Part shown: one piece after another, positions 1 to 5,591 of the stretch
Numbering within the stretch: position 1 is the first letter of the stretch
How the letters are laid out: the number at the start of each line of letters is the position of its first letter
NCBI GenBank assembly: GCA_024711415.1
Contig: JANJSW010000274.1
Coordinates: forward strand, 1 to 5,591
Source: Thermomonas sp.
GTDB lineage: Bacteria; Pseudomonadota; Gammaproteobacteria; Xanthomonadales; Xanthomonadaceae
Length of the DNA stretch: 5,591 nucleotides
Direction of reading: 5' to 3'
Notes under the pieces: model-generated
Told to the model about the DNA's origin: nothing
The model's database searches: none
What the model saw: only the letters and a program-made list of their open reading frames with translations
Translations under genes and position numbers: made by a program

Positions 1-30
1 CGCGATCCGGGGGAATCGGGTTTGCGGAAT

Positions 31-43
31 CAATCACGGATTG
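31..43. repeat. Short perfect inverted repeat CAATC-ACG-GATTG
   Basis: The arms are 5 bp (31-35 and 39-43) around a 3 bp spacer, about 105 bp upstream of the peptidase start. It overlaps the end of the second GGAATC copy (26-31). It could be an operator half-site pair for a dimeric regulator, but arms of this length also arise by chance and no regulator is encoded next to it. Confidence 0.25.
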
Positions 44-134
44 TGCGGTAAAGCGCGCTGCGGCGGAACCGCTGTCGGGACATCCGGCACAGGCGCGTGG
101 AAAACCGGCTGCTACGCTGCGCGATTCGTTTCGC

Positions 135-147
135 CCCGGACCCGTTC
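135..147 (+). promoter_or_regulatory. Translation leader of the S9 peptidase gene, copy 1 of a shared motif
   Basis: CCCGGACCCGTTC lies directly before the ATG at 148. It contains the only Shine-Dalgarno-like bases available, GGA at 138-140, with 7 bp to the start codon. The match to the 16S anti-SD is weak. A version one base shorter (CCCGGACCGTTC, 2483-2494) precedes the next gene. The motif supports choosing the ATG at 148 over the upstream GTG at 97. Confidence 0.4.
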
Positions 148-2481
148 ATGCGCCTCCTCCCGCTTGCGATCGCCCTGCTGTCCACCCTGCCCGCCGCGCA
201 CGCCGCGGAGCGCGTCAGCCTGACCCAGGCGATGGCCGACCCCGACTGGATCGGCAACCCGGTGGAGCGCGCGTGGTGGGGCTGGGACGGCAAGTCCGCC
301 TACTACCTGCAGAAGCGGGACGGCGCCAGCATCCGCGACACCTGGCGGGTGGGTATCGACGGCGGGGCTTCCGCCCGGCTGGACGATGCCGCGCGCGCCG
401 ACCTCGACGCCGACGGCGCGCTGGTCGATGCGGCGGGCCACCGCAGCGCCTTCATCCGCAATGGCGACGTGTTCGTCCGCGACCTGCGCGGCGGCGCGCT
501 GCAGCAGCTGACCCGCGACAACCAGGCCGCTTCGCGCCTGCAGTGGAGCAGCAGCGGCGCGCTGGTGTGGCGCGCGGGCGAGGCCTGGTATCGCTGGGAC
601 GGCCGTGGCGTGGCGCAGGCCGCGGTGGCGAAAGCCGAGGACGCACCGGGCACGCCGCCCAAGGCCGACGACCTGCGCGATCGCCAGCTGCGCCTGATCG
701 CCACGTTGAAGGACGATCGCGCCCGCCGCGACGCCGCGCGCGTGCAGGCCGACGACTGGCGCAAGGCGGATCCGACCCGCGCGCCCGCGCCGGTCTACCT
801 GGGCAAGGGCGTGGAGATCGCCGACACCGCGCTCTCCCCGGACGGCCGCTGGCTGCTGGCGGTCACCCGCGAGAAGGGCGCCGACGGCGGGCGCGCCGGC
901 AAGATGCCGATGTACGTCACCGAATCCGGTTACGAGGAGTTCGAGGACGTGCGCACCCGCGTCGGTCGCGGCGATCCGCTGCCGCACAGGCTGTGGCTGG
1001 CCGACCTTGCCACCGGCAAGCTGAGCGAGCTGGCGTTCGACGCGCTGCCCGGCATCGCCGTCGATCCGCTGGCGGCAATGCGCAAGGCTGCCGGCAAGCC
1101 GGCGCTGCAGGGCAACCGCTCGCTGCAGGTGGGCGATGTGCAGTGGAGCGCTGACGGCCGCAACGCCGCGGTGATGCTGCGCGCCATCGACAACAAGGAC
1201 CGCTGGATCGCCAGCGTCGAGCTCGACGGCGCGCGCCTGCAGCCGCGTCACCGGCTCACCGACCCGGCGTGGATCAACTGGGGCTTCAACGAATTCGGCT
1301 GGCTGCCGGATGGCCGCACGCTCTGGTACCTCAGCGAGGAAAGCGGGTTCTCGCATCTCTATACGCTGGACGGCACGCGCCGCCGCCAGCTCACCCAGGG
1401 TCGCTGGGAAGCCTCGCAGGTCAGCGTGTCGCGCGATGGCGCCACGTTCCGGTTCCTGTGCAACCGCAGCGCACCCGGCGACTACGAGGTCTGCAAGGTG
1501 CCCGCCGCCGGCGGCGAGGTGCGCGAGCTGACCGCGCTGGACGGGGTTGAGGATTTCACGCCGTCGCCGGACGGAACCAAGCTGCTGGTGCGGCATTCGC
1601 TGGCCTACCTGCCGCCGCAGCTGGCGGTGGTGGATGCCGGCGGCGGCGAGGCACGCCGCCTCACCGACACCCGCAGCGCCGACTTCAAGGCGCGCAGCTG
1701 GATCCAGCCGCAGATCGTGCAGGTGCCCAGCAAGCACGGCGCCGGCACCATCTGGGGCAAGTTCTACGGGCCGGACAAGATGGAGCCGGGCCGCAAGTAC
1801 CCGATCGTGATGTTCGTGCATGGCGCCGGCTACCTGCAGAACGTGTCGGCGCGCTACCCCAACTACTTCCGCGAGCAGATGTTCCACAACCTGCTGGTGG
1901 ACCAGGGCTACATCGTGCTCGATCTCGACTACCGCGCCAGCGAGGGCTACGGCCGCGACTGGCGCACCGCGATCTACCGCTGGATGGGCAAGCCGGAACT
2001 GGAGGATTACCTCGACGGCCTCGACTGGCTGGTGGAAACCAGGCAGGGCGATCGCGACCGCGCCGGCATCTACGGCGGGAGCTACGGCGGCTTCATGGCC
2101 TTCGCCGCGCTGTTCCAGAAGCCCGGCGTGTTCAAGGCCGGCGCCGCGCTGCGTCCGGTCAGCGACTGGTCGCAGTACAACCACGAATACACCAGCAACA
2201 TCCTCAACACGCCCGAACTCGACCCCGAGGCCTACAAGCGGTCTTCGCCACTCGAATACGCAGAGGGCCTGCAGGACCACCTGCTGATCGCCCACGGCAT
2301 GATCGACGACAACGTGTTCTTCAAGGATTCGGTGATGCTTGCGCAGCGGCTGATCGAACTGCGCAAGGACAAGTGGGAGCTGGCGCCGTATCCGCTGGAG
2401 CGGCACGGCTTCACCCATCCGGATGCGTGGTACGACGAATACCGGCGGATTCACGAATTGTTCGAGCGCGCGTTGAAGTAA
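148..2481 (+). CDS. Exported S9 family serine peptidase (prolyl oligopeptidase / DPP-IV-like)
   Basis: This is a 777-residue secreted peptidase predicted to cleave peptides outside the cytoplasmic membrane. Residues 1-19 form a signal peptide: MR, a hydrophobic Leu/Ala core, then AHA before the predicted cut ahead of AERVS. The start at 148 is chosen because it puts this signal at the N terminus; an in-frame GTG at 97 would add 17 residues, including charged ones, ahead of it. Roughly residues 40-520 look like a beta-propeller with repeated blade motifs: LSPDGRW (229-235), WSADGR (333-338), WLPDGRT (385-391), SRDG (428-431) and PSPDGTK (472-478). The C-terminal alpha/beta hydrolase carries the S9 triad: Ser645 in YGGSYGG, Asp720 in HGMIDDN and His753 in ERHGF. 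HGAGY (558-562) lies where the oxyanion-hole loop is expected. The length is normal for the family. I do not see the double-Glu aminopeptidase motif of true DPP-IV in its usual form, so dipeptidyl versus oligo- or acyl-peptidase specificity stays open. The next gene starts 16 bp downstream. Confidence 0.93.
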   Translation: MRLLPLAIALLSTLPAAHAAERVSLTQAMADPDWIGNPVERAWWGWDGKSAYYLQKRDGASIRDTWRVGIDGGASARLDDAARADLDADGALVDAAGHRSAFIRNGDVFVRDLRGGALQQLTRDNQAASRLQWSSSGALVWRAGEAWYRWDGRGVAQAAVAKAEDAPGTPPKADDLRDRQLRLIATLKDDRARRDAARVQADDWRKADPTRAPAPVYLGKGVEIADTALSPDGRWLLAVTREKGADGGRAGKMPMYVTESGYEEFEDVRTRVGRGDPLPHRLWLADLATGKLSELAFDALPGIAVDPLAAMRKAAGKPALQGNRSLQVGDVQWSADGRNAAVMLRAIDNKDRWIASVELDGARLQPRHRLTDPAWINWGFNEFGWLPDGRTLWYLSEESGFSHLYTLDGTRRRQLTQGRWEASQVSVSRDGATFRFLCNRSAPGDYEVCKVPAAGGEVRELTALDGVEDFTPSPDGTKLLVRHSLAYLPPQLAVVDAGGGEARRLTDTRSADFKARSWIQPQIVQVPSKHGAGTIWGKFYGPDKMEPGRKYPIVMFVHGAGYLQNVSARYPNYFREQMFHNLLVDQGYIVLDLDYRASEGYGRDWRTAIYRWMGKPELEDYLDGLDWLVETRQGDRDRAGIYGGSYGGFMAFAALFQKPGVFKAGAALRPVSDWSQYNHEYTSNILNTPELDPEAYKRSSPLEYAEGLQDHLLIAHGMIDDNVFFKDSVMLAQRLIELRKDKWELAPYPLERHGFTHPDAWYDEYRRIHELFERALK

Positions 2482-2482
2482 T

Positions 2483-2494
2483 CCCGGACCGTTC
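2483..2494 (+). promoter_or_regulatory. Translation leader of the oxidoreductase gene, copy 2 of a shared motif
   Basis: CCCGGACCGTTC begins two bases after the peptidase TAA and ends 3 bp before the ATG at 2498. GGA at 2486-2488 is the only SD-like element, 9 bp from the start and weak. Apart from one missing C, the motif equals the leader at 135-147. The 16 bp intergenic gap leaves no room for a terminator, so the two genes are probably co-transcribed. Confidence 0.4.
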
Positions 2495-2497
2495 CCC

Positions 2498-4147
2498 ATG
2501 TTGCGCATCACCGACCTGAAACTGCCGCTGGACCACGACGAAGCCGCGCTGTCCGCGGCCGTCATCGCGCGGCTGGGCATCGCTGCAGCTGACCTGGCCG
2601 GCTACACCGTCGCCAAACGCAGCCATGACGCGCGCAAGCGCGGCGCGATCGCGCTGATCTACGCAGTGGACGTGGACACCCCGCGCGAAGCCGAGCTGCT
2701 GCGGCGCTTTGCCGATGACGCGCACGTGCAGCCCGCGCCGGACACCCGCTACCGCCTGGTGGCGAAGGCGCCGGCGCAGCTCCGGCACCGCCCGCTGGTG
2801 ATCGGTTTCGGCCCGTGCGGGTTGTTCGTGGGCTTGGTCCTGGCGCAGATGGGCTTTCGCCCGATCATCCTGGAGCGTGGCAAGGCGGTGCGCGAGCGCA
2901 CCAAGGACACCTGGGATCTGTGGCGCAAGCGCAACCTGCACGCGGAGTCGAACGTGCAGTTCGGCGAGGGCGGCGCCGGCACGTTTTCCGACGGCAAGCT
3001 GTACAGCCAGATCCGCGACCCGCTGCACCATGGCCGCAAGGTGCTGACCGAGTTCGTGCAGGCCGGCGCGCCGGAGGAAATCCTCTACGTCAGCAAGCCG
3101 CATATCGGCACCTTCCGGCTGGTGTCGATGGTGGAGAACATGCGCGCCACCATCGAATCGCTGGGTGGGGAAATCCGCTTCAGCCAGCGCGTCGATGACC
3201 TGCTGATCGACGTCACGCCCAGCGGCGAACGGCGCGTACGCGGCGTCACCCTGGCCAGCGGCGAGCAGCTGCGCGCCGACCACGTGGTAATGGCGCTGGG
3301 CCACAGCGCTCGCGATACCTTCGAGATGTTGCACGCGCGCGGCGTGCACCTGGACGCCAAGCCGTTTTCGATCGGTTTCCGCATCGAGCATCCGCAGTCG
3401 GTGATCGACCGTGCCCGCTTCGGCCCGCAAGCCGGCCATCCGCTGCTGGGCGCGGCCGATTACAAGCTGGTGCATCACTGCAAAGGCCGGCACGCCGGCA
3501 GCGGCCGCTCGGTGTACAGCTTCTGCATGTGCCCCGGCGGCACCGTGGTGGCCGCGACCAGCGAACCGCAGCGCGTGGTCACCAACGGCATGAGCCAATA
3601 CTCGCGCAACGAACGCAATGCGAATGCGGCCGTGGTGGTTGGCATCCAGCCCTCCGACTTCGCCGCATTCGACGCCAGCGGCAGCGTGCTGGCCGGTATC
3701 GCCATGCAGCGCGCGCTGGAAAGCCATGCTTATGTGCTGGGCGGCGAAAACTACAGCGCGCCGGCGCAGCTGGTGGGCGATTTCCTCGCCGGCCGCGCGT
3801 CGCGCCAACTCGGTGAAGTCCAGCCGTCGTACAAGCCGGGCGTCACCCTGGGCAGCCTCGACAGCGCGCTTCCCGACTACGCGATTGCCGCGATCCGCGA
3901 AGCGCTGCCGGCATTCGAGCGGCAGATCCGCGGCTACGCGATGCACGATGCGATCCTGACCGGCGTGGAAACCCGCACATCGTCACCGGTCCGGATCACC
4001 CGCGACGACAGCCTGCAAAGCCTCAACACGCGCGGCCTGTTCCCGGCCGGCGAGGGCGCGGGCTACGCCGGCGGCATCCTGTCCGCGGGCGTGGATGGCA
4101 TCAAGATTGCCGAAGCGGTGGCGCGCAGCATCCTCAATGGCGATTGA
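2498..4147 (+). CDS. FAD-dependent oxidoreductase, COG2509-type (uncharacterised dehydrogenase)
   Basis: This 549-residue protein has no signal peptide or membrane segment and should be cytoplasmic and flavin-bound. Residues 1-95 form the N-terminal extension typical of this family; it opens MLRITDLKLPLDHDEAAL and includes KRSHDARKR, which supports the start at 2498. The dinucleotide-binding Rossmann motif is GFGPCG (103-108), and the strand-2 acidic residue that would bind the FAD ribose is Glu126 in ILERG. The family signature NVQFGEGGAGTFSDGKLY spans 152-169. FCMCPGG (342-348) carries two cysteines, Cys343 and Cys345. The C-terminal FAD-closing segment is PAGEGAGYAGGILSAGVDG (516-534), followed by a helix. 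The length and motif order look complete. To my knowledge no substrate is established for this family, so the reaction is unassigned. The gene follows the peptidase by 16 bp and converges on the thiolase, whose stop lies 10 bp away. Confidence 0.9.
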   Translation: MLRITDLKLPLDHDEAALSAAVIARLGIAAADLAGYTVAKRSHDARKRGAIALIYAVDVDTPREAELLRRFADDAHVQPAPDTRYRLVAKAPAQLRHRPLVIGFGPCGLFVGLVLAQMGFRPIILERGKAVRERTKDTWDLWRKRNLHAESNVQFGEGGAGTFSDGKLYSQIRDPLHHGRKVLTEFVQAGAPEEILYVSKPHIGTFRLVSMVENMRATIESLGGEIRFSQRVDDLLIDVTPSGERRVRGVTLASGEQLRADHVVMALGHSARDTFEMLHARGVHLDAKPFSIGFRIEHPQSVIDRARFGPQAGHPLLGAADYKLVHHCKGRHAGSGRSVYSFCMCPGGTVVAATSEPQRVVTNGMSQYSRNERNANAAVVVGIQPSDFAAFDASGSVLAGIAMQRALESHAYVLGGENYSAPAQLVGDFLAGRASRQLGEVQPSYKPGVTLGSLDSALPDYAIAAIREALPAFERQIRGYAMHDAILTGVETRTSSPVRITRDDSLQSLNTRGLFPAGEGAGYAGGILSAGVDGIKIAEAVARSILNGD

Positions 4148-4149
4148 GC

Positions 4150-4163
4150 CGCTGTCTTCAGCG
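4150..4163. terminator. Short hairpin at the convergent gene junction, possible weak bidirectional terminator
   Basis: CGCTG (4150-4154) and CAGCG (4159-4163) are perfect inverted arms around a TCTT loop. It starts 3 bp after the oxidoreductase stop and includes the thiolase stop codon (4158-4160 on the complement). The position suits transcription ending from both sides. However, the stem is only 5 bp, flanking bases do not extend it, and no T-tract follows in either direction, so intrinsic termination would be weak. Confidence 0.25.
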
Positions 4164-5435
4164 CTCCAGGATCGCCACCACGCCCATCCCGCCTGCCGTG
4201 CAGATGCTGATCAGGCAGCGGCCGCCGCCGCGCTGCTTCAGCTCCTTGGCGGCGGTGGCGACGATGCGCGCGCCGGTGGCGGCGAACGGATGGCCGGCCG
4301 CCAGTGACGAGCCGTTCGGATTGATCCTGGCAGGGTCGATGCGGCCCAGTGGCGCGTCGAGGCCGAGGCGGGTCTTGCAGTACTCCTCGCTCTCCCACGC
4401 GCGCAGCGTGCACAGCACCTGCGCGGCGAAGGCTTCGTGGATCTCGTAGAAATCGAAATCCTGCAGCGCCAGGCCGTTGCGCTTGAGCATCTCCGCCACC
4501 GCGATCGTCGGCGCCATCAGCAGGCCTTCGCCGTGGACGAAATCCACCGCCGCGACCTGCGCATCGCGCAGGTGGCAGAGCACTTCGTGACCATGCTGCG
4601 CGGCCCACGCGTCGCTGGCCAGCAGGCAGGCGGAGGCGCCGTCGGTCAGCGGGGTGGAGTTGCCCGCGGTCAGGGTGCCCTTGCCGGAGGTCTTGTCGAA
4701 GGCGGGCTTCAGCGTCGCCAGCTTCTCGATGCTGCTGTCCGGGCGCAGGATGTTGTCGCGGTTGACTCCGCGGAAGCTCACCACGAGGTCATCGAAGAAT
4801 CCGCGCGCATAGGCGGCCGCCAGCTTGTGGTGCGAGGCGGCGGCCAGCTCGTCCTGCGAATCGCGGGAGATGTTCCACTCCTTGGCCATGTCCTCGCAGT
4901 GCGCGCCCATCGACTTGCCGGTGCGCGGCTCGGCCACGCCGGGGAAGTCCGGCTTCAGCTCGGACAGGCGGAAGCCCTTGAACGCGGCCAGCTTGTCCTT
5001 GAAGGTCTTGGCCGCCGCGGCCTTGAGCAGGCGCTGGCGCAGCGCCTTGCCATACACGATCGGCACGTCCGACGTCGTATCCGACCCGCCGCCGATGCCG
5101 GCTTCGATCTGCCCGGTGGCGATCTTGCCGGCGATGTGGACGATGGTGTCCAGCGACGTGCCGCAGGCGCGCTGCAGGGTGATGCCGGGGGTCAGCGGCG
5201 ACAGCCCGGACGACAGCGCCGCCTCGCGGCCGAGGTTCCAGTCGGACGAGTGCTTGATCACCGCGCCCATCGCCACTTCGCCCAGCTGCTGCCCGTGCAG
5301 GCCGAATTTCTCGACCAGCGCGCCCAGCGTGCGCACAGACATGCCGAGGTTGCCGACGTCGGCATAGGCCGTGTTCTGGCGGCAGAACGGGATGCGGACA
5401 CCGCCCAGGATGGCGACGGGACGACCGTGTTGCAT
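4158..5435 (-). CDS. Thiolase: acetyl-CoA C-acetyltransferase / 3-ketoacyl-CoA thiolase (FadI/HADHB-like)
   Basis: This 425-residue cytoplasmic enzyme should catalyse reversible thiolysis of 3-ketoacyl-CoA to acetyl-CoA plus a shortened acyl-CoA, or its reverse, condensation. The N-terminal thiolase domain carries the acyl-accepting Cys91 in QRACGTSL. The C-terminal domain has HEAFAAQ (His333), GHPFAATGAR (His382) and the second catalytic Cys412 in CTAGG. A His in HEAFA, where simple biosynthetic thiolases have NEAFA, places it with the FadI/HADHB-type group. NSTPLTDGAS and the closing RGGG segment also match that group. The length is close to E. coli FadI. The start at 5435 is chosen because GAGGTG sits 5 bp upstream and the protein then begins MQHGRPVAILGGVRIP, as thiolases usually do. 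An in-frame GTG at 5513 would add 26 non-conserved residues across the divergent control region. No FadJ or other beta-oxidation partner is in the window, so chain-length preference cannot be read and I give no gene symbol. Confidence 0.94.
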   Translation of the reverse strand: MQHGRPVAILGGVRIPFCRQNTAYADVGNLGMSVRTLGALVEKFGLHGQQLGEVAMGAVIKHSSDWNLGREAALSSGLSPLTPGITLQRACGTSLDTIVHIAGKIATGQIEAGIGGGSDTTSDVPIVYGKALRQRLLKAAAAKTFKDKLAAFKGFRLSELKPDFPGVAEPRTGKSMGAHCEDMAKEWNISRDSQDELAAASHHKLAAAYARGFFDDLVVSFRGVNRDNILRPDSSIEKLATLKPAFDKTSGKGTLTAGNSTPLTDGASACLLASDAWAAQHGHEVLCHLRDAQVAAVDFVHGEGLLMAPTIAVAEMLKRNGLALQDFDFYEIHEAFAAQVLCTLRAWESEEYCKTRLGLDAPLGRIDPARINPNGSSLAAGHPFAATGARIVATAAKELKQRGGGRCLISICTAGGMGVVAILER

Positions 5436-5440
5436 GGGCT

Positions 5441-5446
5441 CACCTC
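5441..5446 (-). promoter_or_regulatory. Strong Shine-Dalgarno of the thiolase gene
   Basis: The complement reads GAGGTG with 5 bp (AGCCC) before the ATG at 5435-5433. It is the clearest ribosome binding site in the window and decides the thiolase start in favour of 5435. By contrast, the two plus-strand genes on the left have only a weak GGA. Confidence 0.8.
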
Positions 5447-5453
5447 GGGTCTG

Positions 5454-5468
5454 GCCCGCGACGCGGGC
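5454..5468. repeat. Perfect 15 bp palindrome GCCCGCG-A-CGCGGGC
   Basis: The 7 bp arms (5454-5460 and 5462-5468) surround one central base. It lies in the -10/-35 spacer of the candidate rightward promoter and just downstream of the candidate thiolase transcription start, so a protein bound here could block both. In RNA it can form a 6 bp GC-only stem with a three-base loop, ahead of the thiolase ribosome binding site. The symmetry is directly visible; the operator role is inference. Confidence 0.4.
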
Positions 5469-5498
5469 ATAATGGGGCGAGTGTAGCGTTGCTATTCC

Positions 5499-5510
5499 GA
5501 GTCGGGACTC
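5499..5510. repeat. Perfect palindrome GAGTC-GG-GACTC overlapping the downstream ribosome binding site
   Basis: The 5 bp arms (5499-5503 and 5506-5510) flank a 2 bp centre. A second, offset symmetry, CCGA-G-TCGG (5497-5505), overlaps it. It covers the expected -35 area of the candidate leftward promoter and the GGGA ribosome binding site (5504-5507) of the 5514 gene. The tight centre suits a DNA operator better than an RNA hairpin, where only 4 bp with a 4-base loop could form. Confidence 0.35.
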
Positions 5511-5513
5511 CAC

Positions 5514-5591
5514 ATGTCGTTCACTGCGCCAGACCCCGCCGTGTTCCGCGGCGTGATTGCCATCGAACTGCGTGACGGCGGCATGCCGGAG
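5514..5591 (+). CDS. N-terminal fragment of an unidentified protein, cut by the window edge
   Basis: Twenty-six codons are visible from the ATG at 5514 to the last base, reading MSFTAPDPAVFRGV and then IAIELRDGGMPE. GGGA at 5504-5507, six bases before the ATG, is a reasonable ribosome binding site, and the frame stays open to the edge. There is no signal peptide or membrane segment in the visible part. The alternation of FRGVIAIEL with a polar RDGG turn looks like the first beta-strand of a soluble domain. I do not recognise the family and assign no function. The gene diverges from the thiolase across 78 bp. It is the only reading frame in the correct place with a ribosome binding site, but its length and identity are unknown. 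Confidence 0.6.
   Translation, partial: MSFTAPDPAVFRGVIAIELRDGGMPE

Larger units (their letters stand above)
1..147. other. Leader region upstream of the S9 peptidase gene; no gene supported
   Basis: No coding sequence is supported here. One plus frame is open from base 1 to a TAA at 49-51, but 16 codons at a window edge cannot be told from chance. The stretch holds two copies of GGAATC (12-17 and 26-31), a perfect inverted repeat at 31-43, and a weak -10-like TACGCT at 113-118 with no recognisable -35 element at the proper distance. A promoter for the peptidase gene is expected here by inference, but I cannot place it firmly. Confidence 0.4.
5436..5513. promoter_or_regulatory. Divergent intergenic control region with candidate overlapping promoters
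   Basis: These 78 bp must drive the thiolase leftward and the 5514 gene rightward. The best rightward -10 is CATAAT (5468-5473), five of six bases of consensus, giving a start near 5480. The best leftward -10 is TACACT (complement of 5480-5485), giving a start near 5473. No good -35 was found for either at 16-18 bp, so activator dependence or a non-consensus sigma contact is possible. If both elements are real, the two promoters interleave and would compete for RNA polymerase. Two perfect palindromes flank the -10 elements. Confidence 0.45.

Noticed and set aside
1..51. Possible C-terminal tail of an upstream gene (frame open from base 1, TAA at 49-51)
   Set aside because: Only 16 codons are visible, with no recognisable motif. 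A stop-free run of this length is common by chance in GC-rich DNA.
273..1154. 293-codon plus-strand frame inside the peptidase gene
   Set aside because: The translation is an Arg/Gly/Ala-rich frame-shifted reading of the propeller region. There is no ribosome binding site and no recognisable motif.
112..2580. 822-codon open frame on the minus strand across the peptidase gene
   Set aside because: Its codons are in exact register with the sense codons, so it stays open simply because TTA, CTA and TCA are avoided in this GC-rich gene. The product is low-complexity Ala/Arg/Val/Gly with no recognisable domain, while the sense strand has a full catalytic triad.
2411..3946. 511-codon open frame on the minus strand across the oxidoreductase gene
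   Set aside because: It is the same register artefact. The product is rich in His, Ala and Arg and has no motif, while the sense strand carries clear FAD-binding motifs.
4437..5486. 349-codon open frame on the plus strand across the thiolase gene
   Set aside because: It is again the codon-register shadow of a GC-rich gene. It overlaps the whole catalytic core of a clear thiolase and has no domain of its own.
5436..5513. N-terminal extension of the thiolase starting at GTG 5513
   Set aside because: The 26 extra residues match nothing expected of thiolases. They would be encoded by the palindrome- and promoter-like region and abut the divergent ATG. The ATG at 5435 has a strong GAGGTG site 5 bp upstream.

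Overview
The window is 5.6 kb of GC-rich, gene-dense bacterial chromosome. Third codon positions are strongly G/C biased. The signal-peptide-bearing S9 peptidase, the conserved FAD oxidoreductase and the acetyl-CoA acetyltransferase together suggest a gammaproteobacterium of the Xanthomonadales/Lysobacteraceae kind (for example a Lysobacter or Luteimonas relative). That placement is an inference from general resemblance, not from a search.

Layout: bases 1-147 are a leader without a supported gene. They hold a small inverted repeat and the translation leader of the first gene. An exported S9 (prolyl-oligopeptidase family) serine peptidase follows at 148-2481 (+). After only 16 bp comes a cytoplasmic FAD-dependent oxidoreductase of the COG2509 type at 2498-4147 (+). 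These two probably share a transcript, and their starts are preceded by nearly the same 12-13 bp leader. The oxidoreductase ends 10 bp from the stop of a convergent thiolase / acetyl-CoA C-acetyltransferase at 4158-5435 (-). A short hairpin spans that junction. The thiolase diverges from a gene that starts at 5514 (+) and runs off the right edge with only 26 codons visible. The 78 bp divergent region holds two perfect palindromes and candidate overlapping -10 elements.

How the genes relate: the peptidase should degrade peptides outside the cytoplasmic membrane. The thiolase should act in cytoplasmic acyl-CoA metabolism (fatty-acid beta-oxidation or acetoacetyl-CoA turnover). The oxidoreductase has a clear FAD-binding fold but no assigned substrate. 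I see no shared pathway. It reads as ordinary housekeeping/accessory metabolism, with no phage, transposon, CRISPR, tRNA, rRNA or defence signature, and I do not find a convincing new system. The points most worth a second look are the architecture of the divergent regulatory region, the function of the oxidoreductase, and the shared leaders of the two plus-strand genes.
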